Assembly: GCA_018222605.1 (NCBI GenBank)
Contig: JAAEZZ010000008.1
Location: 1 to 64,000 of the forward strand
Reading direction: 5' to 3'
From: Alphaproteobacteria bacterium
GTDB taxonomy: Bacteria; Pseudomonadota; Alphaproteobacteria; Caulobacterales; Hyphomonadaceae
Length of the DNA: 64,000 nt
Part shown: positions 1 through 8,708 of the stretch, in pieces
Numbering within the stretch: position 1 is the stretch's first letter
Layout of the letters: each line of letters opens with the position of its first letter
Notes under the pieces: generated by a model
What the model saw: only the letters and a program-made list of their open reading frames with translations
Database searches by the model: none
Told to the model about the DNA's origin: nothing
Position numbers and translations under genes: made by a program

Positions 1-1
1 G

Positions 2-58
2 GGCGAAGAGGCGATCCATGCCTCGCAGTATATCCCGGCACGGAGGGGTGTCGGATAA
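2..58 (+). CDS. C-terminal end of an unidentified gene (partial)
   Basis: The first codons of the window are open in one frame and end at TAA (56-58), giving the tail GEEAIHASQYIPARRGVG. The gene starts before the window. The fragment is too short to assign a family. A stop about 100 bp ahead of the next gene on the same strand is compatible with a real upstream gene, but the reading frame is inferred only from the absence of stops. Confidence 0.35.
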   Translation, partial: GEEAIHASQYIPARRGVG

Positions 59-156
59 ATAAAAGTCAGGTCCCTGTTTTTGTTTCAGTTTTGTGACGAA
101 ATTTGTGGGGTATGCTGTCATAAAACTCATACCGAACTGGATTAAGGGCGTCAGGC

Positions 157-960
157 ATGACCCGTCCTGATTATCGCGCCATTTTCATTTCCGATGTGCA
201 TCTCGGCAGTGCCGGGTGCCAGGCCGATGCGCTGTGCGCCTTCATGAAGACGCATACGTCAGAGCAGCTCTATCTGGTGGGCGACATCATTGATGGCTGG
301 CGGCTGCGCAAGAAATGGTACTGGCCGCAGGCCCATACCAATGTCATCCGCCGTATCCTGACAGCCGCCAAGCGCGGCACGGAGGTGACCTATATCATCG
401 GCAATCATGACGAGTTCCTGCGCGCCTTCCTGCAGTTCCGACTGGCTTTTGGCGACATCAAGGTGAAGAACCGCGCGACCCATGAGGGCGAGGACGGCAA
501 GCGCTATCTGGTTGTGCATGGCGACATGTTTGACGGCATGATGCGGGCTGACCGCAAATGGATCATGCATCTGGGCGACCATGCCTATAATTTCCTGCTC
601 TGGGCGAATACGAAGCTGAACGCTGTGCGTCGCCGTATGGGCATGCCCTATTGGTCCCTCTCGCAGGCGCTGAAAAAGCGCACCAAGCGCGCGTTGAACC
701 ATATCCACAATTTTGAGGGTCATGTGGCGGATTACTGCCGCCGCAAGGATTTTGACGGTGCGATCTGTGGCCATATCCATGTCGCCGAGATGCGTGAGAT
801 CGACGGCATCACCTATATGAATGATGGCGACTGGGTGGAAAGCTGCACCGCGCTGGTGGAGCATCATGACGGCCGTTGGGAATTGCTGCACTTCCAGCCG
901 CACGACGTAAAAGCGCCGGAGCCCGTCGCCGAAGCCGCAAAGATGCGCGTGGTGGCGTGA
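157..960 (+). CDS. UDP-2,3-diacylglucosamine diphosphatase-like metallophosphoesterase (LpxH family)
   Basis: A calcineurin-type metallophosphoesterase of 267 aa. The metal-binding motifs appear in the expected order: ISDVHLG near the N-terminus, GDIIDGW, GNHDEF, HGDMFDG and GHIHVAEM. This fits the COG2908/LpxH group, which removes UMP from UDP-2,3-diacylglucosamine in lipid A synthesis at the inner face of the membrane. Alphaproteobacteria often use LpxI for this step, and COG2908 members there are frequently uncharacterised, so the substrate is inferred. The ATG follows AAGGGCG. The next gene is convergent, with only 7 bp between the stops. Confidence 0.82.
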   Translation: MTRPDYRAIFISDVHLGSAGCQADALCAFMKTHTSEQLYLVGDIIDGWRLRKKWYWPQAHTNVIRRILTAAKRGTEVTYIIGNHDEFLRAFLQFRLAFGDIKVKNRATHEGEDGKRYLVVHGDMFDGMMRADRKWIMHLGDHAYNFLLWANTKLNAVRRRMGMPYWSLSQALKKRTKRALNHIHNFEGHVADYCRRKDFDGAICGHIHVAEMREIDGITYMNDGDWVESCTALVEHHDGRWELLHFQPHDVKAPEPVAEAAKMRVVA

Positions 961-967
961 AGCGCTG

Positions 968-1417
968 CTAGCTGGCCTTCGCGCGTTCTTCCCAGGCGAG
1001 GCTGAGGCGGAAGAGTTTTTCATTCTTGAACCAGTGCCAGGTGCGGGCGCGTTGTGTGCCGTCTGGCGAGACATTCATCAGTCCGCGGACCTGGACGCTG
1101 GGATCATCCGTCATGGCGAAGGTGACATAGACGGTCGTGTCGTCAATTTCGCGCATCTGGCCCGTGACGCGGTCACGCCATTCCAGCTGGTTGTTGCGAT
1201 AATCGGCCAGGATCATGATTTCCCGCTGCTTGCCGTGCGGCCAGGTGTGGATGATATGCAGGGAATAGTCTGCGCTCCCATCTGTCGGGAAGCGGGAAAG
1301 CGTGTCGACTGTATAGCTGTCGAGCAGCTTGCCGTCCGGAGAAATCATGCGGTTGTGCCCCGTCCAGCGACCGGACCCGCGTGACACCACGGGCATATGG
1401 CGTGCAATGGCTGACAT
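968..1417 (-). CDS. small conserved hypothetical protein, lipocalin-like beta fold suspected
   Basis: A 149-aa protein with no signal peptide and no membrane segment. It is rich in short beta-prone stretches with many Trp and Tyr residues (GSGRWTGHN, SLHIIHTWPHG, ARTWHWFKNEKLF). That pattern resembles small lipocalin/DUF1579-like barrels, but I do not recognise the family, so no function is given. It is transcribed towards the phosphoesterase gene and diverges from the helicase gene 137 bp away. An internal start seven codons in (MPVVSRG) is also possible because no strong ribosome site decides the start. Confidence 0.6.
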   Translation of the reverse strand: MSAIARHMPVVSRGSGRWTGHNRMISPDGKLLDSYTVDTLSRFPTDGSADYSLHIIHTWPHGKQREIMILADYRNNQLEWRDRVTGQMREIDDTTVYVTFAMTDDPSVQVRGLMNVSPDGTQRARTWHWFKNEKLFRLSLAWEERAKAS

Positions 1418-1554
1418 GTGAGATCCGACTTCCTCTATCTGTGGGAGAGTCTGTGTATTTGAACTTGCATGTCAATTTCAAACTGAGCTGGCATCATGGT
1501 GCGCGTGCCGTTCTGGCTGCTTGACTTCCGCGCCAGACGCCGCCACGCAGCAGC

Positions 1555-4305
1555 ATGAGTTCTGTCCTGAAGGCCATTCTTGGCCCCACCAATACCGGCA
1601 AGACGCATTACGCCATCGAGCGGATGACGGGCTATGGCACCGGCATGATCGGCCTGCCGCTGCGCCTGCTTGCGCGCGAGGTGTATGACCGTGTGGTGGA
1701 GCGCAAGGGCGCGGTTCATGTGGCGCTGGTCACGGGGGAGGAGCGGATTGTTCCGCCCACGGCGCGCTATTGGGTTTGTACCGTGGAATCGATGCCGGTG
1801 GAGAAGCGCGTGGACTTTGTCGCCATCGACGAGATCCAGCTGGCCGAGGATGAAGATCGCGGGCATGTGTTTACCGATCGCATCCTGCATCTGCGCGGCA
1901 CGCATGAGACGCTGCTGCTGGGCAGTGACACGATGCGGCCCTTGCTGCGGCGGCTGGACCTGAATGCCGAGACCGAGCCGCGCGAGCGCTTTTCGGAGCT
2001 GCGCTATACCGGCCATGCCAAGATCACCAAACTGCCCAAGCGTACGGCGATTGTCGCCTTCAGCGCCGATGAAGTCTACGCCATTGGCGAACTGCTCCGC
2101 AGGCAGAAGGGCGGCGCTGCCATTGTGATGGGCGCGCTGAGCCCGCGTACGCGCAATGCCCAGGTGGCGATGTATCAATCGGGCGAGGTGGATTACATCG
2201 TCGCGACGGATGCCATCGGCATGGGGCTGAATCTGGATGTCGACCGGGTGGTGTTTGCCTCGCGATCAAAATTCGATGGCCGTCGCCACCGTCTGCTGAC
2301 ACCGGCAGAATGCGCGCAGATTGCCGGCCGGGCCGGGCGCTTTCGCACAGATGGCGAGTTTGGTGAGACGGCGACCTGTCCGCCCATGGATGAAGACATG
2401 TGGCGCGCGATTGAGGCGCACCGTTTCGATCCTGTGGACCATATCCAGTGGCGCAATTCCGATCTCGATTTCTCCAGCCTGCGCCTCTTGATCCGCAGCC
2501 TTGAGAAACCGTCCGGCCATGCGGCGCTGATCCATAATCCGCATGCGCTGGATGAATGGGTGCTGCGCCGGATGAGCGAGGATGAAGCCATCGGACCGCA
2601 TGTGGCGGGCACGCGCAAGGTGCGCCGGTTGTGGGATCTGGCGCGGCTGCCGGATTTCCGCAAGGCAGGCCCTGAAGGCCATGCGCGGCTGGTGCTGGGG
2701 CTGGCGGAAACGCTGGCCGATCCGGATGCACGCCTGTCCGACAAGGGGCTGGAACGGCGGCTGGACGACCTCTCCTCGATCCAGGGCGATATTGCGAAAT
2801 TGCAGCAACGACTTGCCAATATCCGCACGTGGACCTATGCCGCACACCGGCCGGACTGGCTGGAGAACCCTGAAAAATGGCAGGATCGGACGCGGGAGAT
2901 TGAAGACTCCCTGTCAGACGCGCTACACGAAGCGCTGACGGCCCGGTTTGTCGACCGGCGAACAACGGCCCTGCTGGCAAGTCTGAAGAAGGAAGACGCT
3001 CTCGTGACCGAATTGACCCCGGAAGGTGATGTCCGTGTGGAAGGCCATGTGGTCGGGCGCCTTAAAGGCCTGATTTTTGAGCCCGTGCTGGATGCGCGGA
3101 CGCTGGAAGGCAAGGCTGTGCGCAACGCTGCGCAGGCGGCTGTGCGCCCCTTGATCCTGGAGCGCTTGTCGCTGATCGTGGCGGCGCCGGATGATGCCTT
3201 CCGTCTGAATGATGAAGGCGAGATCGAATATATAAATTCGCCGGTTGCCCGTCTGGTGAAGGGATCGGGCTGGATGGCGCCGCGCGTCGAGATTGCCGGC
3301 GCTGTGGAAGTCGACCCGAATGAGCGCGAGCCCGCCCGCCAGAGGCTGGAAGCCTGGGCGATGGCAGAGATTGCGCGCGTCCTGCCGACCCATGCGAAGC
3401 TGGCGAACGAGAAATCCGGCGAGGCGCTTGAAGGCCTGGCGCGCGGGATTGCCTTCCGCGTGCTGGAAAGCGGCGCGGCGGTAGATCTGCGCCAGGATGA
3501 TCCCAATCTGCGTCTCAGCGCCGAGCAGCGTGAAGCCCTGAAAGGCATCGGCATTCGTGCCGGTCGGGTGGCTGCACATGTGCCGGACGCCCAGAAACCT
3601 GCCGCGCAGCGCATGATTGCCATCCTGCGCGCGGTGGAGGCCGGCCAGCCTTTCCCGCTCGCCCCGGAGGGCGCAGGATCGTTCGCGCTGGACGGCACCT
3701 GGCCGGAAGAGGCGCTGGCGGCCAATGGCTATCTGCGCTTTGGCAAGCGGGCCGTGCGCGCAGACCTCGCCGAACGCCTCGGCTGGGAAATCGCCAAGCG
3801 CCGCAAGGAAGCCGGCAAGAATTCCTTCGCCATCGAGATTGATCTTGCTTCTGTCGTGTCATGCCCGGCGGATGACTGGCCGGCGGTGCTGAAAGGCTTT
3901 GGCCTGGCCCCGGCAGAGAAGGACAAGGAAACCGGCGCGGTCACGCTGTGGCGCTATGCGTCGCGGGCGCGTCCGGAAGAGGGCGGTGCAGCGCGCGGGC
4001 CCCGTCAGGGCGGACAACGTGGCGGCGAGAAACCTGCCGGTGGAAAGCCGCAAGGGCGCGGCCCGAAAGGTCCGCGCGGGGGCAAGCCCCAAGGCGGGCG
4101 TCATCAGGGCGGCAACCGTGGCGGCACTTCCAGGCAGCCGGACCCGAACAGCCCGTTCGCGGCGCTGGCTGTCCTGTTGCCGGACCAGAAACCGGCTCAG
4201 TCAAAGCCGAAGAAGAAAAAGAAGAAGCCAAGAGACAACCAACAGGGCGACGCGCCGAAGGCGGCCTCTTCCGACTCCGGCTTTGTGTACAAACCCTTCC
4301 AATGA
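1555..4305 (+). CDS. SUV3/Mgps12-like ATP-dependent RNA/DNA helicase with basic C-terminal tail
   Basis: A superfamily 2 helicase of 916 aa. Walker A is GPTNTGKT at residues 10-17. The Walker B motif is DEIQ, and a typical motif VI is QIAGRAGR. The order and the truncated N-terminus match the SUV3 group found in alphaproteobacteria and mitochondria, where SUV3 unwinds RNA in the degradosome. From about residue 800 the sequence turns into a low-complexity tail rich in Gly, Arg, Lys and Gln (RGPRQGGQRGG, KPKKKKKKPRD), probably a disordered RNA-binding region. The stop overlaps the ATG of the S4-domain gene (ATGA), so translational coupling is likely. Confidence 0.85.
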   Translation: MSSVLKAILGPTNTGKTHYAIERMTGYGTGMIGLPLRLLAREVYDRVVERKGAVHVALVTGEERIVPPTARYWVCTVESMPVEKRVDFVAIDEIQLAEDEDRGHVFTDRILHLRGTHETLLLGSDTMRPLLRRLDLNAETEPRERFSELRYTGHAKITKLPKRTAIVAFSADEVYAIGELLRRQKGGAAIVMGALSPRTRNAQVAMYQSGEVDYIVATDAIGMGLNLDVDRVVFASRSKFDGRRHRLLTPAECAQIAGRAGRFRTDGEFGETATCPPMDEDMWRAIEAHRFDPVDHIQWRNSDLDFSSLRLLIRSLEKPSGHAALIHNPHALDEWVLRRMSEDEAIGPHVAGTRKVRRLWDLARLPDFRKAGPEGHARLVLGLAETLADPDARLSDKGLERRLDDLSSIQGDIAKLQQRLANIRTWTYAAHRPDWLENPEKWQDRTREIEDSLSDALHEALTARFVDRRTTALLASLKKEDALVTELTPEGDVRVEGHVVGRLKGLIFEPVLDARTLEGKAVRNAAQAAVRPLILERLSLIVAAPDDAFRLNDEGEIEYINSPVARLVKGSGWMAPRVEIAGAVEVDPNEREPARQRLEAWAMAEIARVLPTHAKLANEKSGEALEGLARGIAFRVLESGAAVDLRQDDPNLRLSAEQREALKGIGIRAGRVAAHVPDAQKPAAQRMIAILRAVEAGQPFPLAPEGAGSFALDGTWPEEALAANGYLRFGKRAVRADLAERLGWEIAKRRKEAGKNSFAIEIDLASVVSCPADDWPAVLKGFGLAPAEKDKETGAVTLWRYASRARPEEGGAARGPRQGGQRGGEKPAGGKPQGRGPKGPRGGKPQGGRHQGGNRGGTSRQPDPNSPFAALAVLLPDQKPAQSKPKKKKKKPRDNQQGDAPKAASSDSGFVYKPFQ

Positions 4306-4589
4306 ACGAGGCGGCCACGCTGCGCATTGATGTGTGGTTGTGGCGCGCGCGCTTTTTCAAAACGCGGACCCTGTCAGGCGCTCATGTCCGAAAATCCGGC
4401 ATACGGCTTTCACGGAATGGTCAGACACGGCGTGTAGACAAGCCGGGAACCGCAATCTGTGTGGGGGATATTGTCACTCTGGCGAGAGGGGCGCATATCA
4501 CGACCATAGAAGTGCTGGACCTTGGAATACGGCGCGGCCCGCCGGAAGAGGCCGCTGCGCTGTACAGGACGCTGGAGGCTGACCGATGA
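4302..4589 (+). CDS. RNA-binding S4 domain protein (Hsp15/HslR family)
   Basis: A 95-aa basic protein starting MNEAATLRIDVWLWRARFFKTR, a typical S4 fold entry (RIDVWLW, KSGIRLSRNG, KPGTAICVGD). Family members such as Hsp15 bind rRNA and recycle stalled 50S subunits. The start is placed at the ATG overlapping the helicase stop; a longer in-frame reading would extend into the helicase coding region and is unlikely. Its own stop overlaps the next gene (ATGATGA). The helicase, S4 protein and TerB-like protein therefore form a tightly coupled set, which points to RNA metabolism. Confidence 0.85.
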   Translation: MNEAATLRIDVWLWRARFFKTRTLSGAHVRKSGIRLSRNGQTRRVDKPGTAICVGDIVTLARGAHITTIEVLDLGIRRGPPEEAAALYRTLEADR

Positions 4590-5032
4590 TGAATGCGCTG
4601 AAAAACCTGTTTCGCGCCAAGACCCCGGCAGAAAAGCCGATGGACCCTCAGGTGGCGGCAGCTGCTCTGCTGGTTGAGGCGGCCCTGTCAGATGGCGTCT
4701 ATGTGAACATGGAAAGCGATGTCATCGCGGAGATCCTGCTGGAAGCGTTCCAGTTCGATGCCGACAAAGCCGATACCGTTCTGGCAGAGGGCGAGGCCCT
4801 GGCTGAAGAGGCGGTCGGCTCCCACCAGTTCACCAAGCATGTGAAGAAACTGGCGATTGAAGAGCGCGTCTCGATCATTGAAGGGCTTTACCGCGTGGCA
4901 CTGGCCGATGGCGAGAAAAGCGACATTGAAGACGCTTATATTCGCCATGTTGCCTCGCTGCTTTACGTGGATGACATCATGCGCGCACAAGCCCGTCAGG
5001 CCGCAGAAGCCCGGATGACTGACCTATCCTGA
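4586..5032 (+). CDS. TerB-family tellurite-resistance-like protein
   Basis: A 148-aa all-helical protein. It shows the TerB/DnaJ-TerB pattern of acidic helices with PQVAAAALLVEAALSDGVY near the start and ALADGEKSDIEDAYIR towards the end (two DG turns that can bind metal). The family name comes from tellurite resistance operons, but most chromosomal members are of unknown role. The ATG overlaps the stop of the S4 gene, and a second ATG three bases later is an equally possible start. Confidence 0.75.
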   Translation: MMNALKNLFRAKTPAEKPMDPQVAAAALLVEAALSDGVYVNMESDVIAEILLEAFQFDADKADTVLAEGEALAEEAVGSHQFTKHVKKLAIEERVSIIEGLYRVALADGEKSDIEDAYIRHVASLLYVDDIMRAQARQAAEARMTDLS

Positions 5033-5044
5033 ACAATGCTGTCA

Positions 5045-5070
5045 GAAGGTCTCATTGACATGAGGCCTTC
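5045..5070 (+). other. hairpin between the terB-like gene and fdxA
   Basis: GAAGG-t-CTCAT, loop TGAC, then ATGAG-g-CCTTC forms an 11-position stem with one mismatch, 13 bp after the terB-like stop. No U-run follows, so it is a poor intrinsic terminator. It could still be a processing or attenuation structure. Confidence 0.35.
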
Positions 5071-5118
5071 CGCGCGCCATTTCGCCCGTGCACAATTTCT
5101 CAGAAGGCCCCCCTGCTC

Positions 5119-5460
5119 ATGACTTATATTGTCGTCGACGCCTGTATTCGCTGCAAGTATATGGATTGCGTCGAGGTTTGCCCGGTCGATTGCTTCTATG
5201 AAGGCGAAAACATGCTCGTCATCCATCCGGATGAGTGCATCGATTGCGGCGTGTGCGAGCCGGAATGTCCGGTTGAGGCCATCAAACCGGACACCGAGGA
5301 CGATCCGGACGGCAAATGGCTGAAGCTGAACAGCGAGTATGCGAAGACCTGGCCGAACATCACCCGAATGAAGGAACCGCCTGAAGATCGGGAAAAATTT
5401 GCGCAGGAAACAGGTAAATTGGAGAAATATTTCAGCCCTCAGCCGGGTAGCGGCGACTGA
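5119..5460 (+). CDS. fdxA: FdxA, 7Fe/8Fe-type ferredoxin
   Basis: A 113-aa ferredoxin. The first cluster motif has an altered spacing ([17 protein letters not shown]), typical of the 3Fe-4S site of the FdxA group, followed by a canonical 4Fe-4S motif [12 protein letters not shown]. The C-terminal extension ([19 protein letters not shown]) is the usual FdxA tail. It carries electrons in the cytoplasm. In many alphaproteobacteria it sits directly before a CarD-type regulator, as here. Confidence 0.92.
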   Translation: MTYIVVDACIRCKYMDCVEVCPVDCFYEGENMLVIHPDECIDCGVCEPECPVEAIKPDTEDDPDGKWLKLNSEYAKTWPNITRMKEPPEDREKFAQETGKLEKYFSPQPGSGD

Positions 5461-5564
5461 TTGTCCGTCTCCGGACGCCCTGTATTTGCTACACTTCTCA
5501 ACATACCTTACCAAAAAGCCATGCGAGGTTAACTTTACACCTCGTCAACATTTGGCCGTGTCTG

Positions 5565-5593
5565 TTGAAAAACCTGCACATTTATGCTAGTCT
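5565..5593 (+). promoter_or_regulatory. putative sigma70 promoter of carD
   Basis: TTGAAA (5565-5570), a 17-bp spacer, then the -10-like TAGTCT (5588-5593) preceded by TG, making an extended -10. The 5' leader would be about 110 nt. A separate inverted repeat, CGAGGT...ACCTCG (5524-5544), lies upstream. The assignment rests on pattern only. Confidence 0.4.
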
Positions 5594-5707
5594 TCAGACT
5601 TGAGTAATAACTGACAAGAGCCGGAATCATCACCTCAGCCGTCATAGTGGCCGGACTGGGACGATTTTTATCGGCTCGTTACTGCGTAGAAAAGGGCGAT
5701 ACCTAAC

Positions 5708-6229
5708 ATGGCTAAAAAAGCATCTGCGGAACTGGCGTTTGAGGTGGGTCAGAGCGTCGTTTATCCCGCACACGGGGTGGGCAAGATCACAAGCGTCGAG
5801 AAGCAGACTGTGGCCGGGATGGACCTGGAAGTCTATGTAGTATCCTTCGATCAGGACAAGATGATCCTGCGGGTTCCGACAAACCGCGCTGAAGCGTCCG
5901 GTATGCGCGCTCTGGCGGGCTCCAAGCTGGTCGATGACGCGCTGAAGACGCTGGGCGGCCGTGCCCGCATCAAGCGCACCATGTGGTCGCGCCGCGCACA
6001 GGAATACGAAGCCAAGATCAATTCCGGTGATCTGATCTCCATTGCGGAAGTCGTGCGCGACCTTCACCGCGGCGAAGACCAGCCGGAACAATCCTATTCC
6101 GAGCGTCAGCTCTATGAGAGCGCGCTGGACCGTATGGCCCGCGAACTCGCCGCTGTCGAAAACATCGACAAGGGTGACGCCATGGAAAAACTCGCCAAGT
6201 CTTTGGCGAAAAAGAAGGTTGCAGCATAG
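5708..6229 (+). CDS. carD: CarD/CdnL family transcription regulator
   Basis: A 173-aa protein. The N-terminal CarD_CdnL/TRCF Tudor-like domain (FEVGQSVVYPAHGVGKI, then DKMILRVPTNRAEASGMR) binds the RNA polymerase beta subunit. The helical C-terminal domain (TMWSRRAQEYEAKINSG) contacts DNA and stabilises open complexes, notably at rRNA promoters. The gene stands alone with a 247-bp upstream region and a strong terminator after it, so it is probably monocistronic. In Caulobacter the homologue supports growth and stress adaptation. Confidence 0.93.
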   Translation: MAKKASAELAFEVGQSVVYPAHGVGKITSVEKQTVAGMDLEVYVVSFDQDKMILRVPTNRAEASGMRALAGSKLVDDALKTLGGRARIKRTMWSRRAQEYEAKINSGDLISIAEVVRDLHRGEDQPEQSYSERQLYESALDRMARELAAVENIDKGDAMEKLAKSLAKKKVAA

Positions 6230-6257
6230 GGCGTAAGCCTGAACGCGCATCATGCAG

Positions 6258-6290
6258 AACCCCGGATCGCTCTCGCGGTCCGGGGTTTTT
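6258..6290 (+). terminator. intrinsic terminator after carD
   Basis: AACCCCGGA (6258-6266) pairs with TCCGGGGTT (6279-6287) and is followed by TTTTTCTTTG. A perfect 9-bp GC-rich stem with a U-run lies 28 bp after the carD stop. Confidence 0.9.
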
Positions 6291-6598
6291 CTTTGTGACC
6301 AGCTTGCAGGTCTTGCCTTTTCCCGGTGCGAAACAGGCCGCCACATGAGCGTCACGCATTAAGCGTGCGGGATCCAAAATCCTGGAAGGGAAGGGCCTGC
6401 ATGACCGCTGAGGCACCGAAAGTAAACAGATCGCGCGCGCACCTTTACCAAGCCGGGCTTTCCGGCAGGTCCTGTTAACCATACGGCAAAGTCCGACGTG
6501 CAGTCTTTCTCCGTTGCCGGATGTTCCGGCGGCAGATGGGTGCCTTCGCTGACACGGGAAAATTTCCGGCAGCGGGGCAGGGTGACAGGAGAAACAAG
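6291..6598. other. 308-bp stretch without a recognisable gene
   Basis: After the carD terminator I see no convincing coding region on either strand up to the small Sel1-like gene. An in-frame extension of that gene to 6521 is possible but lacks a ribosome site. The stretch presumably holds the promoter of the downstream gene, but I could not identify clear hexamers. Confidence 0.5.
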
Positions 6599-6868
6599 AT
6601 GCCCTTCTCGGATATTGAAATTAAGCCCGGCGGCCTGCTGGATCGTGATGCAGGCGCTGAAGAGTTCTATCAGGCAGGTCTCGCCTGTGCCGCAGGCCTG
6701 CAATCAGACATCGATCTGATCGCTGCGCACAAATGGTTCAATCTGGCAGCCGCCAAGGGCCATGAAGATGCCAAGATGCAGCGTCAGGAAATGGCCGACA
6801 TGCTGAGCACGGATGAAGTGAAAGTGGCGCTGTCTGCTGCCCGCGACTGGCTGAAGCTGGCCCATTAA
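6599..6868 (+). CDS. small Sel1-repeat-like protein
   Basis: An 89-aa protein. The stretch DLIAAHKWFNLAAAKGHEDA is the core of a Sel1/TPR-like repeat (A-hKWF-lAA-GH--A). Only one full repeat is present, so it is probably a small interaction domain. The start at 6599 is chosen because ACAGGAGA lies 6-7 bases upstream and because the preceding in-frame ATG at 6521 has no ribosome site. The downstream acyl-CoA ligase gene is convergent. Confidence 0.7.
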   Translation: MPFSDIEIKPGGLLDRDAGAEEFYQAGLACAAGLQSDIDLIAAHKWFNLAAAKGHEDAKMQRQEMADMLSTDEVKVALSAARDWLKLAH

Positions 6869-6922
6869 TGCCATTCAGGCCAGCTGCCCGGGACGGGGCG
6901 CCGGCCTGAAGGCTTCTTCCGC

Positions 6923-8494
6923 CTAGCGGATGCGGCGGTCCTGGTCTTTCCAGTAAGGCTCGCGCAGATCCTTGCGCAGGATCTTGCCGGAGGGGTTGCG
7001 CGGCAGGCCTTCCAGAAATTCGATGGATTTCGGACATTTATATCCGGCAATCCGTTCGCGCGCATAGGCGAGGATGCTGTCTGCCGTTGGCGTTTCGCCA
7101 GGCTTTGGCACGATCAACGCCTTGACGGCCTCGCCCCATTTTTCGTCCGGCACGCCAATGACGGCGACATCCGCGACGCCCGGATGGCCGAAGATCGCAT
7201 TCTCCACCTCTGCCGGATAGACGTTTTCTCCGCCGGAGACGATCATGTCCTTGACCCGGTCATGGATGTAGAGAAATCCGTCCTCGTCGAAATAGCCTGC
7301 ATCGCCAGTTCGGAAAAAGCCCTCTTCATTGATGGCATCCCGCGTTGCATCATCTCTGTTCCAGTATCCCTTCATGACAAAAGGAGACTTGATGGCGATC
7401 TCGCCAACTTCGCCTTGCGGCACAGGATCTCCGTTCGCGTCCAGGCAACGCACGATAGTGGACGGGTAGGGCACACCGCAGGAGCGGAGCTTGCCCCATG
7501 ACGGGTCATGCGCTTCCGGCGGCAGATAGGTGGCGCAGCCTGCCGTTTCGGTCAGGCCGTAAAGCTGTGTAAAGCGTGCGCCCATGATCTCCCTGGCTTC
7601 CAGCAGCAGGCTTTCCGCGATGGGGGAGGCACCATAGAAAACCTGCTTCATGCTGGACCAGTCGATCTGGCGCACATTCGGCATCTGCGTCAGCATCAGG
7701 ATCACCGCCGGCACCCAAAAGGCATGGGCGATCCTGTGTTCCGGGATCAGCTTCAGGATCAGTTGAGGGTCAATCTCACGTAGCACAACGGCCTTTGCGC
7801 CCTGCGCGGCGGTCAGGATGCCGATATTCACGCCGGCCACATGGAACAGCGGCATGGCATTCATCACGGCTTCGCCGACACCATAGCTCGCCCATTCAAG
7901 GCGACCGGCCTGATCGAACACGGCATTGTAATTGCCATTGGTTAGTTGAACGCCCTTGGGCAGGCCAGTCGTGCCAGACGTGTAGAGCTGGATGACATCA
8001 TCCGTGTCGAGTGTTTCCAGGCCGGGGGCGATATCGTCCTGGCTGTCGCGCCAGGCATTATAGGTTGGCCAATCGCCATGGGGCTCATCAATCGCGATGA
8101 TGTGCTGAACGTCCGGCAGCTCGCTGCGAATCTTGTCGATCATGTCGTAGAAGTCACGACCGACGAACAGGACCTTCACATTGGCGTCCGACAGGATGAA
8201 CTTTACTTCCGGTGCGACGAGGCGTGTGTTGACGGCCGTCATCACCGCGCGCGCCTTGGCGGCGCCGAACAGCATTTCGTAATAGGCGGCGGTGTTTTTC
8301 GCCAGATAGCCGATCCGGTCATCGGGGGAGGCGCCAAGGGCGATCAGGCCATTGGCGACCTGATTGGAGCGCGTTTCCAACTGGGCAAAGCTGGTAGTTT
8401 CCCCTTCAAACCAGTAGGCGTCATCCTGTGGACGAATGCGCGCCTGCACCCCTGGGATGTCGGCTATATGGGGCATTGCCTCCACGTCGATCAT
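6923..8494 (-). CDS. AMP-forming fatty acyl-CoA ligase
   Basis: A 523-aa member of the ANL superfamily that activates a carboxylate with ATP and CoA. The adenylation P-loop YTSGTTGLPKGV is at residues 171-182. QLYGLTETAG, the GYWNRDDATRDA region, the hinge HDRVKDMIVSGGENVYPAEVE (in part) and the C-terminal lysine segment RNPSGKILRKDL are all present, so the enzyme appears intact. A medium- or long-chain fatty acid is the likely substrate but cannot be read from the sequence. The start has a good ribosome site (CGGAGGAAAAT-ATG). It diverges from proA. Confidence 0.88.
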   Translation of the reverse strand: MIDVEAMPHIADIPGVQARIRPQDDAYWFEGETTSFAQLETRSNQVANGLIALGASPDDRIGYLAKNTAAYYEMLFGAAKARAVMTAVNTRLVAPEVKFILSDANVKVLFVGRDFYDMIDKIRSELPDVQHIIAIDEPHGDWPTYNAWRDSQDDIAPGLETLDTDDVIQLYTSGTTGLPKGVQLTNGNYNAVFDQAGRLEWASYGVGEAVMNAMPLFHVAGVNIGILTAAQGAKAVVLREIDPQLILKLIPEHRIAHAFWVPAVILMLTQMPNVRQIDWSSMKQVFYGASPIAESLLLEAREIMGARFTQLYGLTETAGCATYLPPEAHDPSWGKLRSCGVPYPSTIVRCLDANGDPVPQGEVGEIAIKSPFVMKGYWNRDDATRDAINEEGFFRTGDAGYFDEDGFLYIHDRVKDMIVSGGENVYPAEVENAIFGHPGVADVAVIGVPDEKWGEAVKALIVPKPGETPTADSILAYARERIAGYKCPKSIEFLEGLPRNPSGKILRKDLREPYWKDQDRRIR

Positions 8495-8570
8495 ATTTTC
8501 CTCCGATACTCGTCTTGTTCTTTTTGAAATATCTTATTTGGCGGGGATAAATTGTCGGAAGCGAGCTTTT

Positions 8571-8587
8571 TGTCAAATAAGTTGACA
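8571..8587. promoter_or_regulatory. inverted repeat TGTCAA-N5-TTGACA in the fadD-like/proA divergent region
   Basis: TGTCAA (8571-8576) and TTGACA (8582-8587) form a perfect 6-bp inverted repeat with a 5-bp spacer. Each arm is also a perfect -35 hexamer reading outward. This is a plausible operator or pair of -35 elements serving the acyl-CoA ligase (minus) and possibly proA (plus). Confidence 0.4.
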
Positions 8588-8708
8588 TTTAAGCATGAGG
8601 GAAACTCCGAACTTATCCGTTCTCTTTCAGGCAAAGATTTATGTCTTAATGGTCGCGGCGCAAGCCATTGCCTTGAAGTCTTGCCGGTAATCGGCCACAT
8701 CCCATGAC

